DNA from: Nostoc sp. PCC 7524
Lineage (GTDB): Bacteria; Cyanobacteriota; Cyanobacteriia; Cyanobacteriales; Nostocaceae
NCBI RefSeq assembly: GCF_000316645.1
Contig: NC_019684.1
Span: forward strand, 4,059,501-4,123,500
Length of the DNA: 64,000 bases
Direction: 5' to 3'
Shown: one piece after another, positions 1 to 8,320 of the stretch
Layout of the letters: each line of letters starts with the position of its first letter
Numbering within the stretch: the stretch's first letter is position 1
Notes under the pieces: generated by a model
The model's database searches: none
The model's input: the letters and a program-made list of their open reading frames with translations, nothing else
Told to the model about the DNA's origin: nothing
Position numbers and translations under genes: made by a program

Positions 1-337
1 CATTAAAATCAGCATCACCTGTAATAAAAAAATCTGCCTCTGCGGCAATAGCACAAGCTAAAAATTTGGCATCTTTCCTATCTCTAGGAAAATCAACCTC
101 CATATTTACATTAATTAGTGTTGTTACAGAATCAATTAAATAAACCCATCTTTGGTATTGTGCCTCAGTTAACTTTAAACGAGGACGCTTTAAAACTTCC
201 TTATACTCTGCTAGAATCTCTGCTGAGACAACCCACTCAAAATCCGAATTAGCAACCACAAATAAAATTACTGCCTCTGGATTTTTATCAGCTATAGCAG
301 CAGAGACTAGGATGTTAGTATCAATAATAACCTTCAT
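1..337 (-). CDS. PIN-domain ribonuclease toxin, C-terminus beyond window
   Basis: About 112 residues are visible, and the gene runs off the left edge. The N-terminus MKVIIDTNILVSA carries the first conserved PIN aspartate. DRKDAKFLACAIA and ITGDADF supply later acidic residues of the metal-dependent RNase fold. The subtype is close to the PIN_3/COG1569 toxins, which cleave RNA unless bound by a partner antitoxin. Its ATG overlaps the stop of the upstream small gene by 4 nt (ATGA), the usual translationally coupled antitoxin-toxin order. RNA target and activity are inferred from the family. Confidence 0.85.
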   Translation of the reverse strand, partial: MKVIIDTNILVSAAIADKNPEAVILFVVANSDFEWVVSAEILAEYKEVLKRPRLKLTEAQYQRWVYLIDSVTTLINVNMEVDFPRDRKDAKFLACAIAAEADFFITGDADFN

Positions 338-573
338 TCCCCTCGCCTATATGCTTCAATTTCTGCTGCTATCTCTTCCTCAGTCAAGGGATGATCTGCG
401 TGTGTCGCTTGTATTTCTTTGAATAACTTTTTTAATTCTGCTGCTAAAGTAGCCCTTTGATTATCCTCAGCTAAAATAATCACCTCAACTTTCTGTCCTG
501 GTTGAAATGGTAAATCAGATAATACTAACTGTTTTGGATCTGCAATGGTGACGTAGGTTTTATAAGCGTTCAT
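334..573 (-). CDS. Antitoxin of PIN toxin pair
   Basis: A 79-residue acidic protein that begins MNAYKTYVTIADPKQLVL and ends EIEAYRRGE. The N-terminal part looks like a short beta-rich DNA-binding region with the motif PFQPGQKVEVIIL. The C-terminal half is charged and helical and probably wraps the toxin. Its stop overlaps the start of the PIN toxin gene by 4 nt, so the two should be co-translated. Such antitoxins neutralise the nuclease and usually autorepress the operon; the autorepression is inferred. The exact antitoxin family is not certain from sequence alone. Confidence 0.8.
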   Translation of the reverse strand: MNAYKTYVTIADPKQLVLSDLPFQPGQKVEVIILAEDNQRATLAAELKKLFKEIQATHADHPLTEEEIAAEIEAYRRGE

Positions 574-600
574 GATTTATCCTGTTACTTAACTTTGATC

Positions 601-783
601 TACCCTTGTTCTAACAACTTCGCCACATTCTCAGCAATTCTCTCCTCTAACATCCTCGCTTCTGTATTCAAAACTTCAATTTCTCTGTAAAGTCAAAATT
701 TTCTACTACTCGTTCCGCAACCCCCACATAACAGATGAGTTTTTAGCTTGCTCCCTAGACAAAACACGAGCATATGCGATCGC
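601..783 (-). pseudogene. Decayed short coding relic
   Basis: Read on the minus strand, three short peptide blocks line up only if frame breaks are allowed: YARVLSREQAKNSS, then VAERVVENFDFTEKLK, then LNTEARMLEERIAENVAKL before a stop. They are separated by a frameshift and by a stop next to a short slip. The last block looks like the charged helical C-terminus of a real protein, but I cannot name the family. Base usage is gene-like, with GCGATCGC at one end. It may be a remnant of an accessory gene near the toxin-antitoxin pair. Confidence 0.3.
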
Positions 784-793
784 TTATTCCTTC

Positions 794-1291
794 TTAACAA
801 TTTTCTCCTGACTGTTCACAAGCACCAATACTTACCCAGGTGCTAGAGCCATCTTGCCAGTGTTCCTTTTTCCAAATAGGTGCATTGTGTTTGAGGGTAT
901 CAATAGCATAACGACAAGCCTCAAACGCTTCACTACGATGAGGACAACCTACTGCCACTAAAACGCTAATCTCTCCAATCTGCAAGCGTCCGATACGGTG
1001 GTGAATTACCACCCGTTTGACATCAGTCCATATAACGCGAATATCAGCAGCAATTTGATAAAATACTTGTAACGCCATTGGTTCGTATGCTTGGTATTCT
1101 AGAGAGACTACAGGTTTACCATCAGTTTGATTACGAACCATACCACTCATCACTACAATTGCACCATTGCCTGGGTCGTCAGCTTTGGCGTAGATTTCTT
1201 CAAGAGATAATGGTGCAAAGGTAATGGCAAAGCTATCTTCAACTCTTGGTTTAATGGCAATAGTAGATTGATTTTGCACAATTGAATTCAT
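794..1291 (-). CDS. moaE: Molybdopterin synthase catalytic subunit MoaE
   Basis: 165 residues, a normal MoaE length with a short N-terminal extension. MoaE with thiocarboxylated MoaD converts precursor Z (cPMP) to molybdopterin in the cytoplasm. Diagnostic blocks are GAIVVMSGMVR (about 43-53), VVIHHRIGRL (94-103), CPHRSEAFEACR (116-127) and KHNAPIWKKE (134-143). The last holds the two lysines (K134, K141) that correspond to catalytic Lys119 and Lys126 of the E. coli enzyme. It lies 57 nt after the cupin gene on the same strand and could be co-transcribed. No moaD or molybdoenzyme gene is in the window. Confidence 0.95.
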   Translation of the reverse strand: MNSIVQNQSTIAIKPRVEDSFAITFAPLSLEEIYAKADDPGNGAIVVMSGMVRNQTDGKPVVSLEYQAYEPMALQVFYQIAADIRVIWTDVKRVVIHHRIGRLQIGEISVLVAVGCPHRSEAFEACRYAIDTLKHNAPIWKKEHWQDGSSTWVSIGACEQSGENC

Positions 1292-1348
1292 AGGGAGTAG
1301 GGATTAGGGAGTAGGGCAGAAGACAGTCAGCCGTTGCTATTTATCAGC

Positions 1349-1786
1349 TTATATTCTTCCTAATACTGCCATATCTTCTGCATCTAATTCCATTGGCGTA
1401 CCACTACGAATTAATTCCGAAAAATCTTCATTGGGAACCATAATTGTCAAAGTATATAAGCGTGTTGAACCTATATTTTTAATCAAATGAGTGCCAGTTG
1501 GAGGTACTAATAAACTATCTCCAGCAGCAATTGGTACTTTCTTTCCATCACAAATTGCTACACCTTCACCTTTGAGGACGAAAAACATTTCTACTGCCCA
1601 TTGATGGCGATTTGGTGGGGTTTGTCCGCCAATATCAAAAATTTCTACGCAGCACGTTAGAGAAGTATTAGCATTTGTGGAATCAAAGATAATTGCTAAC
1701 CGATTGGTATCGTGGGGACTGATGCGGTAAACTTGATAATCTTTGGGAGATTTAATAATAGGAATTACACAACGAGTAGCATACAT
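1349..1786 (-). CDS. Small cupin-domain protein
   Basis: A 145-residue single-domain cupin. Motif 1 is PPNRHQWAVEMFFVLKGEG (about 57-75), giving H61 and E66, with the expected six-residue spacing to glycine 73. The second histidine of the usual HxH is replaced by tryptophan (H-Q-W). Motif 2, PPTGTHLIKN, supplies H100. It probably binds a divalent metal, possibly with a changed coordination shell. It starts 3 nt after the stop of the cysteine hydrolase gene, so they form one operon and may act on the same metabolite. Substrate unknown. Confidence 0.85.
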   Translation of the reverse strand: MYATRCVIPIIKSPKDYQVYRISPHDTNRLAIIFDSTNANTSLTCCVEIFDIGGQTPPNRHQWAVEMFFVLKGEGVAICDGKKVPIAAGDSLLVPPTGTHLIKNIGSTRLYTLTIMVPNEDFSELIRSGTPMELDAEDMAVLGRI

Positions 1787-1789
1787 TGA

Positions 1790-2581
1790 CTATTCCCCTC
1801 CTGTTGCTTCAGGATGATTTAGGGCTGTTAAAATCGCTGACGAATCTGTAACAAAACCAAAACATTGTTTGACGTTATACAAGGTCGCTAGCCAACAGTA
1901 ATCAGGAGATGTTGTAGCAGTGCAGTCTTTAATTAAAATACAATCGTACCCTAGGAAATTAGCATCACATAACGTAGTTAATACACATTGATCAGCGTTG
2001 ACACCAGTAAAAAATAATGAAGTTATGCCCAAGTTTCGCAGGATACTATCTAAAGCTGTATCCCAAAAGCCACTCATGCGGTACTTATCCACACGGATAT
2101 CTTCTGGTAACTGTGGGAGTTCGTCTACAACAGCCGCCGCCCAACTACCTGCCATTAGTACCTTAGCACCGTTTTTTGGTAATGGATCGCCCAAGCCTAT
2201 ACCTTCTCCTGTGGGGTTGTAGACATGACGTAAACCAGCACTAATATTGAGTAAATCGGGACGATTACCCCAATTTAGCCAAATTACAGGCACGTTAACA
2301 GCACGCAGTTCTGGTAGTAAACTATTTAAAGGTTCGATAGGTTTGCGGGCTGGAGTGACATCTACGCCGATATGCGCCAACCACCCATCAGGATGACAGA
2401 AATCATTTTGCATATCTATGACGAGGATGGCAGATTTTGCTAAGTCAAGGCGCAGTGTTTTAGTTTCTGTTGGTAAAATCACAGTCTGTGGATTCTTTTG
2501 AGGACGTGTGATATCTGCGATCGCCTGATTCACCATCCACGCATTTGGCCTAACTCCCAATGTCCGCAAAGACTGATTCAT
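1790..2581 (-). CDS. Isochorismatase-family cysteine hydrolase
   Basis: 263 residues with the full catalytic triad: D56 in AILVIDMQNDFCHPDG, K166 in DIRVDKYRMSGF and C199 in TGVNADQCVLTT. The order and spacing match the RutB/nicotinamidase/isochorismatase hydrolases, which cleave amides, carbamates or ureido groups. The roughly 45-residue N-terminal extension is longer than in small nicotinamidases and recalls RutB-like ureidoacrylate or carbamoyl hydrolases. It is first in an operon with the cupin gene and is divergent from a TrzA-type amidohydrolase, so it may hydrolyse a product of ring opening or deamination. The substrate is inferred from context only. Confidence 0.88.
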   Translation of the reverse strand: MNQSLRTLGVRPNAWMVNQAIADITRPQKNPQTVILPTETKTLRLDLAKSAILVIDMQNDFCHPDGWLAHIGVDVTPARKPIEPLNSLLPELRAVNVPVIWLNWGNRPDLLNISAGLRHVYNPTGEGIGLGDPLPKNGAKVLMAGSWAAAVVDELPQLPEDIRVDKYRMSGFWDTALDSILRNLGITSLFFTGVNADQCVLTTLCDANFLGYDCILIKDCTATTSPDYCWLATLYNVKQCFGFVTDSSAILTALNHPEATGGE

Positions 2582-2662
2582 AAATTTCTATACCCAACAC
2601 AATTACTATTTTGTACCTTGAAATTATATTGAGCGTTTAATTACTTAATTAAGGTTAAAATC
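2582..2662. promoter_or_regulatory. Divergent promoter region, hydrolase/amidohydrolase
   Basis: An 81-bp AT-rich gap lies between two divergently transcribed enzyme genes. It must hold promoters for both directions. A TTAATTACTTAATTAA stretch just before the plus-strand start is close to palindromic and could be an operator or -10 region. No known factor site was recognised. Confidence 0.4.
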
Positions 2663-4060
2663 ATGGGTTTTACAATCCAAAATGTTTTGATTGCTACCGA
2701 TGAGGGTTATACCACTACAGATGTACAGATTGTAGATGGTAAAATTGCCGCCATAGCTCCCAATTTAGCTACCGTTGGTACAGCCATTGATGGTAAACAT
2801 AAACTTTTACTACCGGGTTTTATCAATGCTCACACCCATTCTTCCGAAAAATGGCAACGGGGTGTGATTCCACCTTTACCCCTAGAATTATGGCTAGCAC
2901 ACTTATATGATTTTGCTCCCCTAGATACTGAACAAGTTTATTTGAGTGCATTGGGTACGGCGGTGGAAACCCTGTTATCTGGTGGTACAAGTGTTGTAGA
3001 TCATTTGGTGTTAATTCCGGGACAAGAGTTAGAAACCATCGCTTGTGCGGTACGCGCCTATCAAGAAATCGGGATACGAGCTTTTATCGCCCCTCTCATT
3101 CAAGATGAATCCCTGACGGCTGGGATACCTGCCGGGGAATCAAACCCAACCCATGAACCATTTTTTCGTTCCACTGCCGCCACCCTCGAAATCATTGAAG
3201 CAGCAATTAAACAGTTCCACCGTCCCGATGAGGGTGTGAGTCTTTTAGTAGCACCAACAGGAATTCAGTTGTGTACCGATGCTTTATTTGAGGGGTGTAT
3301 TGACTTAAGCGATCGCTATCATATTTGTCGTCACTCTCATTTACTGGAAACCAAAGCCCAAGCCCTACTCGCCCAAGAAAAATACGGTTGTAGTGCTGTC
3401 ACCCATCTAAAACAAATTGGTTACTTGAGCGATCGCACTTCCTTAGCTCATTGTGTCTGGTTAAATGATGCAGATATTGCTATCCTGGCAGAAACTCAAT
3501 CAACAGTTGTACACAATCCCCTCAGTAATCTGCGCTTAGGTAGCGGCATCGCTCCGATTTTAAAATATCAGCAAGCTGGCGTAAATGTTACTTTTGGTTG
3601 TGATGGCGCTTCCAGTAATGACTCTCAAGACTTGTTAGAAGCCGTCAAAATTGGCTCTATTTTACACAACGTTACAGATTTAGATTATCGCTACTGGATT
3701 ACACCCCGAAAAGCCGTAGAAATGGCATCATTAGGCGGTGCCAAGGGGTTAAATATGGCAGATCAAATCGGTTCCCTCACAGTTGGTAAACAAGCTGATT
3801 TGGTACTTTATGACCTGACTAACTTATCATTATTACCCCGGACAGACCCCATCGGTTTATTAGTATTAGGTCGTCCCACCAATGTAGTAGATAGTGCTTG
3901 GGTGTATGGCAAACAAATTATTGCCAATGGTAAAGTTACTACTATTAACGTAGATGAACTGCGACAAGAATTATTTAACCGCAGCCAGTGGGAAACCAAG
4001 CGCCAATCCCAAACAGTAGCGCAAATAGAAACTCATTATCGTCAGATTATGGGTTTGTAA
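2663..4060 (+). CDS. TrzA/AtzB-type amidohydrolase or deaminase
   Basis: 465 residues, the normal size for COG0402 metal-dependent hydrolases (guanine, 8-oxoguanine, S-adenosylhomocysteine and triazine deaminases). Metal and catalytic residues are visible: H57 and H59 in GFINAHTHSSEKW, H226 in CRHSHLLET, H263 in SLAHCVWLN and D314 in FGCDGASSND. The C-terminus has the usual beta-sandwich block (IGSLTVGKQADLVLYDL). It is a cytoplasmic enzyme. It is divergent from a cysteine hydrolase/cupin operon and upstream of a CNT nucleoside transporter, which favours a purine, pyrimidine or related heterocycle as substrate. The exact substrate cannot be read from sequence. Confidence 0.88.
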   Translation: MGFTIQNVLIATDEGYTTTDVQIVDGKIAAIAPNLATVGTAIDGKHKLLLPGFINAHTHSSEKWQRGVIPPLPLELWLAHLYDFAPLDTEQVYLSALGTAVETLLSGGTSVVDHLVLIPGQELETIACAVRAYQEIGIRAFIAPLIQDESLTAGIPAGESNPTHEPFFRSTAATLEIIEAAIKQFHRPDEGVSLLVAPTGIQLCTDALFEGCIDLSDRYHICRHSHLLETKAQALLAQEKYGCSAVTHLKQIGYLSDRTSLAHCVWLNDADIAILAETQSTVVHNPLSNLRLGSGIAPILKYQQAGVNVTFGCDGASSNDSQDLLEAVKIGSILHNVTDLDYRYWITPRKAVEMASLGGAKGLNMADQIGSLTVGKQADLVLYDLTNLSLLPRTDPIGLLVLGRPTNVVDSAWVYGKQIIANGKVTTINVDELRQELFNRSQWETKRQSQTVAQIETHYRQIMGL

Positions 4061-4396
4061 AACGCTTCAGGGACGCAGTTAGTAGTGGCGTGGCAAGCCT
4101 TAAATGTTGCAATAAAACTCTCTTGTGGGATGGGCTTCTAGCCCGTCCAGTGCGGGCAAGATGTCCACACCACAATAACTTATTTTTGCACTACTTTAGC
4201 CTTGCCGCACCCTTGTATAGCTGTAGACAGGGCGATTAGGACACGACTAAAAGCTCAAACTCATTCATGGCATGGATCTTACTATTGCCTATTGCCTATT
4301 GCCTTCTGCCATATATTGAGCCTCGGCGTTGGAAATTTGGCAGATTATTGTGTATGCTTTGTGACCAAATATCTTAACGGTCATGAGGGAGTACAT
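4061..4396. other. Intergenic region with cyanobacterial repeat hairpin
   Basis: This 336-bp gap has no convincing gene. At 4128-4148 an imperfect inverted repeat, GGATGGGC-TTCTA-GCCCGTCC, resembles a repeat scattered in Nostocales genomes. A short TTGCCTA tandem run lies at about 4288-4305. An open frame extends upstream of the transporter start through this DNA but looks non-coding, with translated repeats and no ribosome site. Confidence 0.5.
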
Positions 4397-5605
4397 ATGG
4401 AACGCGCTATTTCTCTATTAGGCATTCTCGTGTTTATTGGTATATCTTACGCCATCTCGGTTAAACGTGAGGCTGTGCGTTGGCGAACCATCGCTTGGGG
4501 GCTGGGATTGGAGTTCGTTTTTGCCTTGGTGATTCTGAAAACACCTTGGGGATTAAATATTTTTAAGTCGTTGGGGGATATTGTTAGCAGTTTTTTAGCT
4601 TTTTCTGATGAAGGAGCAAAATTTGTGTTTGGAGATAATTTTAAGGAGCATTTATTTGCTTTTCAGGTGCTGCCTACGATTATCTTTTTTTCTGCTTTCA
4701 TTAGTGTTTTATACTACTACGGCATTTTGCAACGGGTAGTGTATGGGTTGGCATGGGTAATGATGAAGACAATGAAAACATCTGGCTCTGAGTCTTTATC
4801 TTGTGCCGGTAATATTTTTTTGGGGCCGACAGAAGCCGCATTAATGGTTAAGCCATATGTAGCAAAAATGACTCAATCGGAACTCCATGCGGTAATGACT
4901 GGCGGCTTTGCCACCATCGCCGGGGGGGTTTTAGGTGCTTATCTTTCCTTTGGTATCCCCCCAGAACACTTAATTGCAGCCTTTTTTATGACTGCGCCGA
5001 CTTCCTTAGTGGTATCAAAGCTGATGTACCCGGAAACGGAAGTATCTGAAACAGGTGGTAATGCCAACATGGATGTAGAAAATACTTATGTTAACGTCAT
5101 TGACGCTGCTACCAGTGGAGCCATTGACGGTGTAAAGCTAGCAGTTAATGTTGGGGTGATGATTATTGCCTTTTTAGGATTACTGGCTTGTGCCAATGCT
5201 TTACTCAGATGGTTGGGAGGGTATATTGGTTTACCACAGCTATCCTTAGAGTGGATTTTATCTTTTGTGATGGCTCCTGTGGCATTTTTAATGGGTGTAC
5301 CTTGGGCTGATTGTGGGCAAGTTGGGGCTTTATTAGGTAAGAAGACAATCCTCAATGAGTTTTTGGCTTATTTAGATTTAGGAGAACTGATTAAAAGTCA
5401 AAAAATTTCTCAACGAGGAGTAATTATTGCCACTTATGCTTTATGTAATTTTGCTAATATAGGTTCTATTGGTATTACGATTGGCGGTATTACCGGGATG
5501 GCTCCCCAACGCCAACATGATTTAGCGCGTATGGGCGTGAGAACAATGATTGGGGGATTACTAGCAAGTTTTATTACCGCTTGTATTGCTGGGATATTAA
5601 TCTAG
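4397..5605 (+). CDS. Concentrative nucleoside transporter, NupC/CNT family
   Basis: 402 residues from ATG 4397, preceded by a GAGGGAG ribosome site. This start fits the CNT N-terminus (MERAISLLGILVFIGISYA). The protein is very hydrophobic with about 8-10 membrane segments. Family blocks are SLSCAGNIFLGPTEAALMVKPY, MTGGFATIAGGVLGAYLSFG, and NFANIGSIGI near the end. CNT proteins import nucleosides with H+ or Na+ across the inner membrane. The amidohydrolase gene lies upstream on the same strand, 336 bp away, so a joint nucleoside/nucleobase salvage role is likely but not proven. Confidence 0.92.
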   Translation: MERAISLLGILVFIGISYAISVKREAVRWRTIAWGLGLEFVFALVILKTPWGLNIFKSLGDIVSSFLAFSDEGAKFVFGDNFKEHLFAFQVLPTIIFFSAFISVLYYYGILQRVVYGLAWVMMKTMKTSGSESLSCAGNIFLGPTEAALMVKPYVAKMTQSELHAVMTGGFATIAGGVLGAYLSFGIPPEHLIAAFFMTAPTSLVVSKLMYPETEVSETGGNANMDVENTYVNVIDAATSGAIDGVKLAVNVGVMIIAFLGLLACANALLRWLGGYIGLPQLSLEWILSFVMAPVAFLMGVPWADCGQVGALLGKKTILNEFLAYLDLGELIKSQKISQRGVIIATYALCNFANIGSIGITIGGITGMAPQRQHDLARMGVRTMIGGLLASFITACIAGILI

Positions 5606-5753
5606 TTGATGGTGTGAAACTCCCAACTTGAGGGCAATGATTGTGATCGCCTGAGTAGGACTGAGTAAACTAAACTCAATCCCATTAATTAATATTTACA
5701 TTTATCATAATCAGGGTTTCATCTCACCTACATGACTGTTAGGAGCCATATCA

Positions 5754-6278
5754 ATGACAGTAAATGTTTTTAAAGTAGAGGTTGTTCCACATAATCCAAA
5801 CTGGCGTAGCGAATTTGCTAGTGAGTCGCAGCAGATTGCACTTGCACTGAGGGAAAATCTAGTTGCTGTACATCATATCGGCAGTACAGCCATCCCCCAA
5901 ATTTATGCCAAGCCGATTATTGATATTTTAGTTGAGGTGAAAGAGATTACGAAAGTTGATGAGCAGAGTTCAGCAATAGAGGCATTGGGTTACGAAGTGA
6001 TGGGTGAGTATGGAATACCAGGCCGCCGTTATTTCCGCAAGCACAATAAAGCAGGTGTAAGAACACATCATATTCACACATTTGCAGTGGGTTCAGCAGA
6101 TATAAAACGTCACTTAGCATTTCGAGATTACATGATTGCTCATGTTGAAGACGCGCAAAAATATAGTGAACTCAAGCGCGAACTCGCCAAGAAATATCCT
6201 GATGATATTGAGGGGTATATGGATGGCAAGGATGGGTTTATTCAAGAGATGGAGAGGAAAGCATTAGAGTGGCTTTGA
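5754..6278 (+). CDS. GrpB/UPF0157 nucleotidyltransferase-like protein
   Basis: 174 residues matching the GrpB/UPF0157 family, a nucleotidyltransferase-fold group of uncertain reaction. Visible blocks are EVVPHNPNWRSEF, VHHIGSTAIPQIYAKPIIDILV (about 41-62; the GST...KPIIDI core is the NTase-like strand-turn), RTHHIHTF and HLAFRDYMIAHVEDAQKY. AGGAG ends 8 nt before the ATG. It stands alone between the transporter and the IS110 element. Function unknown; some relatives are annotated as dephospho-CoA kinase-linked domains. Confidence 0.9.
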   Translation: MTVNVFKVEVVPHNPNWRSEFASESQQIALALRENLVAVHHIGSTAIPQIYAKPIIDILVEVKEITKVDEQSSAIEALGYEVMGEYGIPGRRYFRKHNKAGVRTHHIHTFAVGSADIKRHLAFRDYMIAHVEDAQKYSELKRELAKKYPDDIEGYMDGKDGFIQEMERKALEWL

Positions 6279-6470
6279 GATGAGGACTCAGTACAGTAGG
6301 GCATACGGGAACTGACGCTACAGGAGATTTGCCACGCCACTTGCTTCTCTACGAGACGCTACGCGAACCAACTGGGAAACTCTTCCAAGGCAGTCCCGAT
6401 GAAGCAAGTTTCACTTTAAGAAGGCAGAAGGCAGAGGGCAGAGGGCAGTCCCAATGAAAAAATTTCATCA
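6279..6470. repeat. Dispersed cyanobacterial repeats
   Basis: This gap contains a GAGACGCTACGCGAAC block and a purine-rich AGGCAGAAGGCAGAGGGCAG run. Both are typical of repeats spread through Nostoc and Anabaena intergenic DNA. Another AGGCAG-like run occurs (complemented) near 8225-8265 on the other side of the insertion sequence. No gene seen. Confidence 0.5.
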
Positions 6471-6479
6471 CCATGAATG

Positions 6480-6702
6480 AAAATGTGGTAACTTCCAAGA
6501 TAAGGCTGATACAAGCGAGGTTGTTTCCTTATTAGAGCATCAGAGCCTGAAGGGCAGTCTAACCTGGATATCGAGAGGAATTACCAATTGTCGCCACTGA
6601 GCAATTTTTTGGTTTTAGTGAGCACGCAAGTCAGAATCTACTATTTAGATATCCACGTATTAGCCCCCTATCAATTTTGAAAGTTGTAGTAGCTCAAGAG
6701 AT
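6480..6702 (+). ncRNA. Candidate IS110 bridge RNA leader
   Basis: The non-coding stretch before the recombinase ATG is where IS110-subgroup elements encode a bridge RNA that pairs with target and donor DNA. It contains exact 8-bp arms TGGATATC (6565-6572) and GATATCCA (6648-6655). They enclose a smaller CACT/AGTG stem around a T-rich loop at about 6595-6620. This is consistent with a folded RNA of 100-200 nt, but I could not fold it or identify the guide loops. Location and family knowledge carry most of the weight. Confidence 0.4.
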
Positions 6703-7937
6703 ATGCAGGTAGTCTACAATCGTTGTGCAGGACTAGATGTACACAAAAAGACGGTGGTAGCTTGTGTAATTACCCCGAAGTCTTCGTCCGGATGGCACAA
6801 GGAAATACGCACATTCACTACAATGACTCAGGACTTGTTAAAACTTTCTGACTGGTTAACAAGTCACAATTGTACTCATGTAGCAATGGAGAGTACTGGA
6901 GAGTACTGGCGACCTGTATTTAATATCCTAGAAGGAAACTTTGAAGTTATGTTAGTTAATGCCCGTCATATAAAAGCGGTGCCAGGACGCAAAACAGACA
7001 TCAAAGATTCGCAGTGGATTGCCGAACTACTACAACATGGGTTGTTACGTGCGAGTTTTATTCCCCCTGTGGAGCAAAGAGATTTGCGCGATTTAACTCG
7101 TCATCGTAGCAATTTTATTCGCGAAAGAGTTAACTTAGTGAATCGAGTCCAAAAAGTGCTGGAAGCTGCTAATATCAAACTTGCCTCAGTTGCCAGTGAC
7201 GTAATGGGTGTGTCAGGACGAGCAATGCTAGCTGCGATTGTTGAAGGTAGCGCTAGTCCTGAACTGATGGCGGACTTGGCAAAAGGAACCATGCGAAAAA
7301 GCACGATTTACTGATTCAAGCACTTGAGGGTAGAGTTCGTCCTCATCAACGATTCATTCTTGCACAGCTACTGTGTCAAATTGATAGCATAGACGAAACA
7401 ATTAAATGTTTTGACCAACAAATTGAGGAATATTGCCGCCCTTTCGACCAAGCGGTTGAGTTAGTTGACACCATACCTGGTGTTGCTCGTCGAACTGCTG
7501 AGATCATTGTCTCGGAAATTGGCACGGATATGAGTCGCTTCCCAAGTGCCGAACATTTGGCTGCTTGGGCTGGGGTTGCCCCTGGAAACTATGAAAGTGG
7601 CGGTAAGAAGCTTTGTGACGGCACTCGCAAAGGTAATCGAGTTTTACGAACTATTTTGGTTCAAGCTGCCCATGCTTTGGCTCGAACTAAAACTTACCTT
7701 GCTGCACAGTTTCGTCGTCTGTCGGCACGACGCGGAAAAAAACGCGCTGCGGTTGCTGTTGCACATTCTATTTTAACGATCGCTTACCATCTCATATCAC
7801 GTCAAGAACCTTATAAAGATTTAGGAGCTGATTATTTCGACAAACATCGACATGTAAGTGTCAAGAAACGTTTGATTAAACGCCTAGAAAAACTTGGTTA
7901 TCAAGTTAGTGTTGAACCTGTTCCGGTCGCAATTTAA
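6703..7937 (+). pseudogene. IS110-family transposase, frameshifted
   Basis: Two frames join to about 411 residues, full IS110 length. The N-terminal DEDD (RuvC-like) part has AGLDVHKKTVVACV, MESTGEYWRPV and GRKTDIKDSQWIAELL. The C-terminal Transposase_20 part has VDTIPGVARRTAEIIVSEIG and AWAGVAPGNYESGGKK, with the catalytic serine. The break is at the A-run 7296-7300: five A residues are present, and one more would keep MRKKHDLLIQALEG in frame. It could be a disabling deletion or slippage-dependent expression. The rest of both halves is intact, so any damage is recent. Confidence 0.88.
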
Positions 7938-8040
7938 ACCTGTAATCAATATTTTGTTTCGGCTGTGTCGCCATTCAACGACAATAGCCACATACTTTCT
8001 TTAGTTTTTTACCAAAGTTTGATTTTCAAGTCAGAAGGAA

Positions 8041-8065
8041 ATCCCCATAAATCAATTTAGGGGAT
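8041..8065. terminator. Stem-loop after IS110 transposase
   Basis: ATCCCC-A-TAAAT-CA-ATTTA-GGGGAT forms an 11-bp stem with one bulged A. It lies about 100 nt after the transposase stop. It lacks a strong T-run, so it may be the IS right-end structure or a weak terminator. Confidence 0.4.
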
Positions 8066-8320
8066 TTAACAAGGACATCGTATTTTTTGGGCTGCGCGTC
8101 TCAAAATACATTTCCAATTTTTGTTCATAAATGAATTTAGGAGCCAGTTGTGTGGGCGGGTTTCCCGACTTGAGCAAACTGGCGTGGGCTTGTGACCCTT
8201 TTGGCAGAGGGCAAAAATTGCATTTTCCCCCTTCTGCCTTCTGCCTCCTGCCCTCTGCCTTTCTTTGGTCAAATTCACGGGGTTGTTAAATATAAATATA
8301 TTCAGCTAGTTATTAGCTAG
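8066..8320. repeat. Repeat-bearing gap after IS110
   Basis: No gene is supported here. The stretch holds a pyrimidine-rich CTTCTGCCTTCTGCCTCC run at about 8230-8260 of the dispersed type and short palindromic words. An open frame across it is built from translated repeat DNA and has no ribosome site. Confidence 0.4.

Larger units (their letters stand above)
6480..8065 (+). mobile_element. IS110-family insertion sequence (ends approximate)
   Basis: The element is defined by an IS110-type DEDD recombinase and its flanking non-coding arms. IS110 elements lack clear long terminal inverted repeats, so the ends are estimates. The left non-coding arm is about 220 nt and the right is short, which is the arrangement of the IS110 subgroup rather than IS1111. 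No target duplication was found by eye. The recombinase is frameshifted, so the copy may be inactive. Confidence 0.6.

Noticed and set aside
4202..4396. N-terminal extension of the nucleoside transporter
   Set aside because: The extra residues come from repeat DNA, and the ATG at 4397 has its own ribosome site and matches the family N-terminus.
7296..7300. Programmed -1 frameshifting in the transposase as the default explanation
   Set aside because: The P-site codon does not re-pair well after slippage and IS110 is not known to use it; a one-base deletion is simpler. Kept only as a low-interest alternative.
8066..8278. A 70-residue minus-strand frame after the IS110 element
   Set aside because: It is built on the dispersed CTTCTGCC-type repeat, has no ribosome site and reads as low-complexity peptide.
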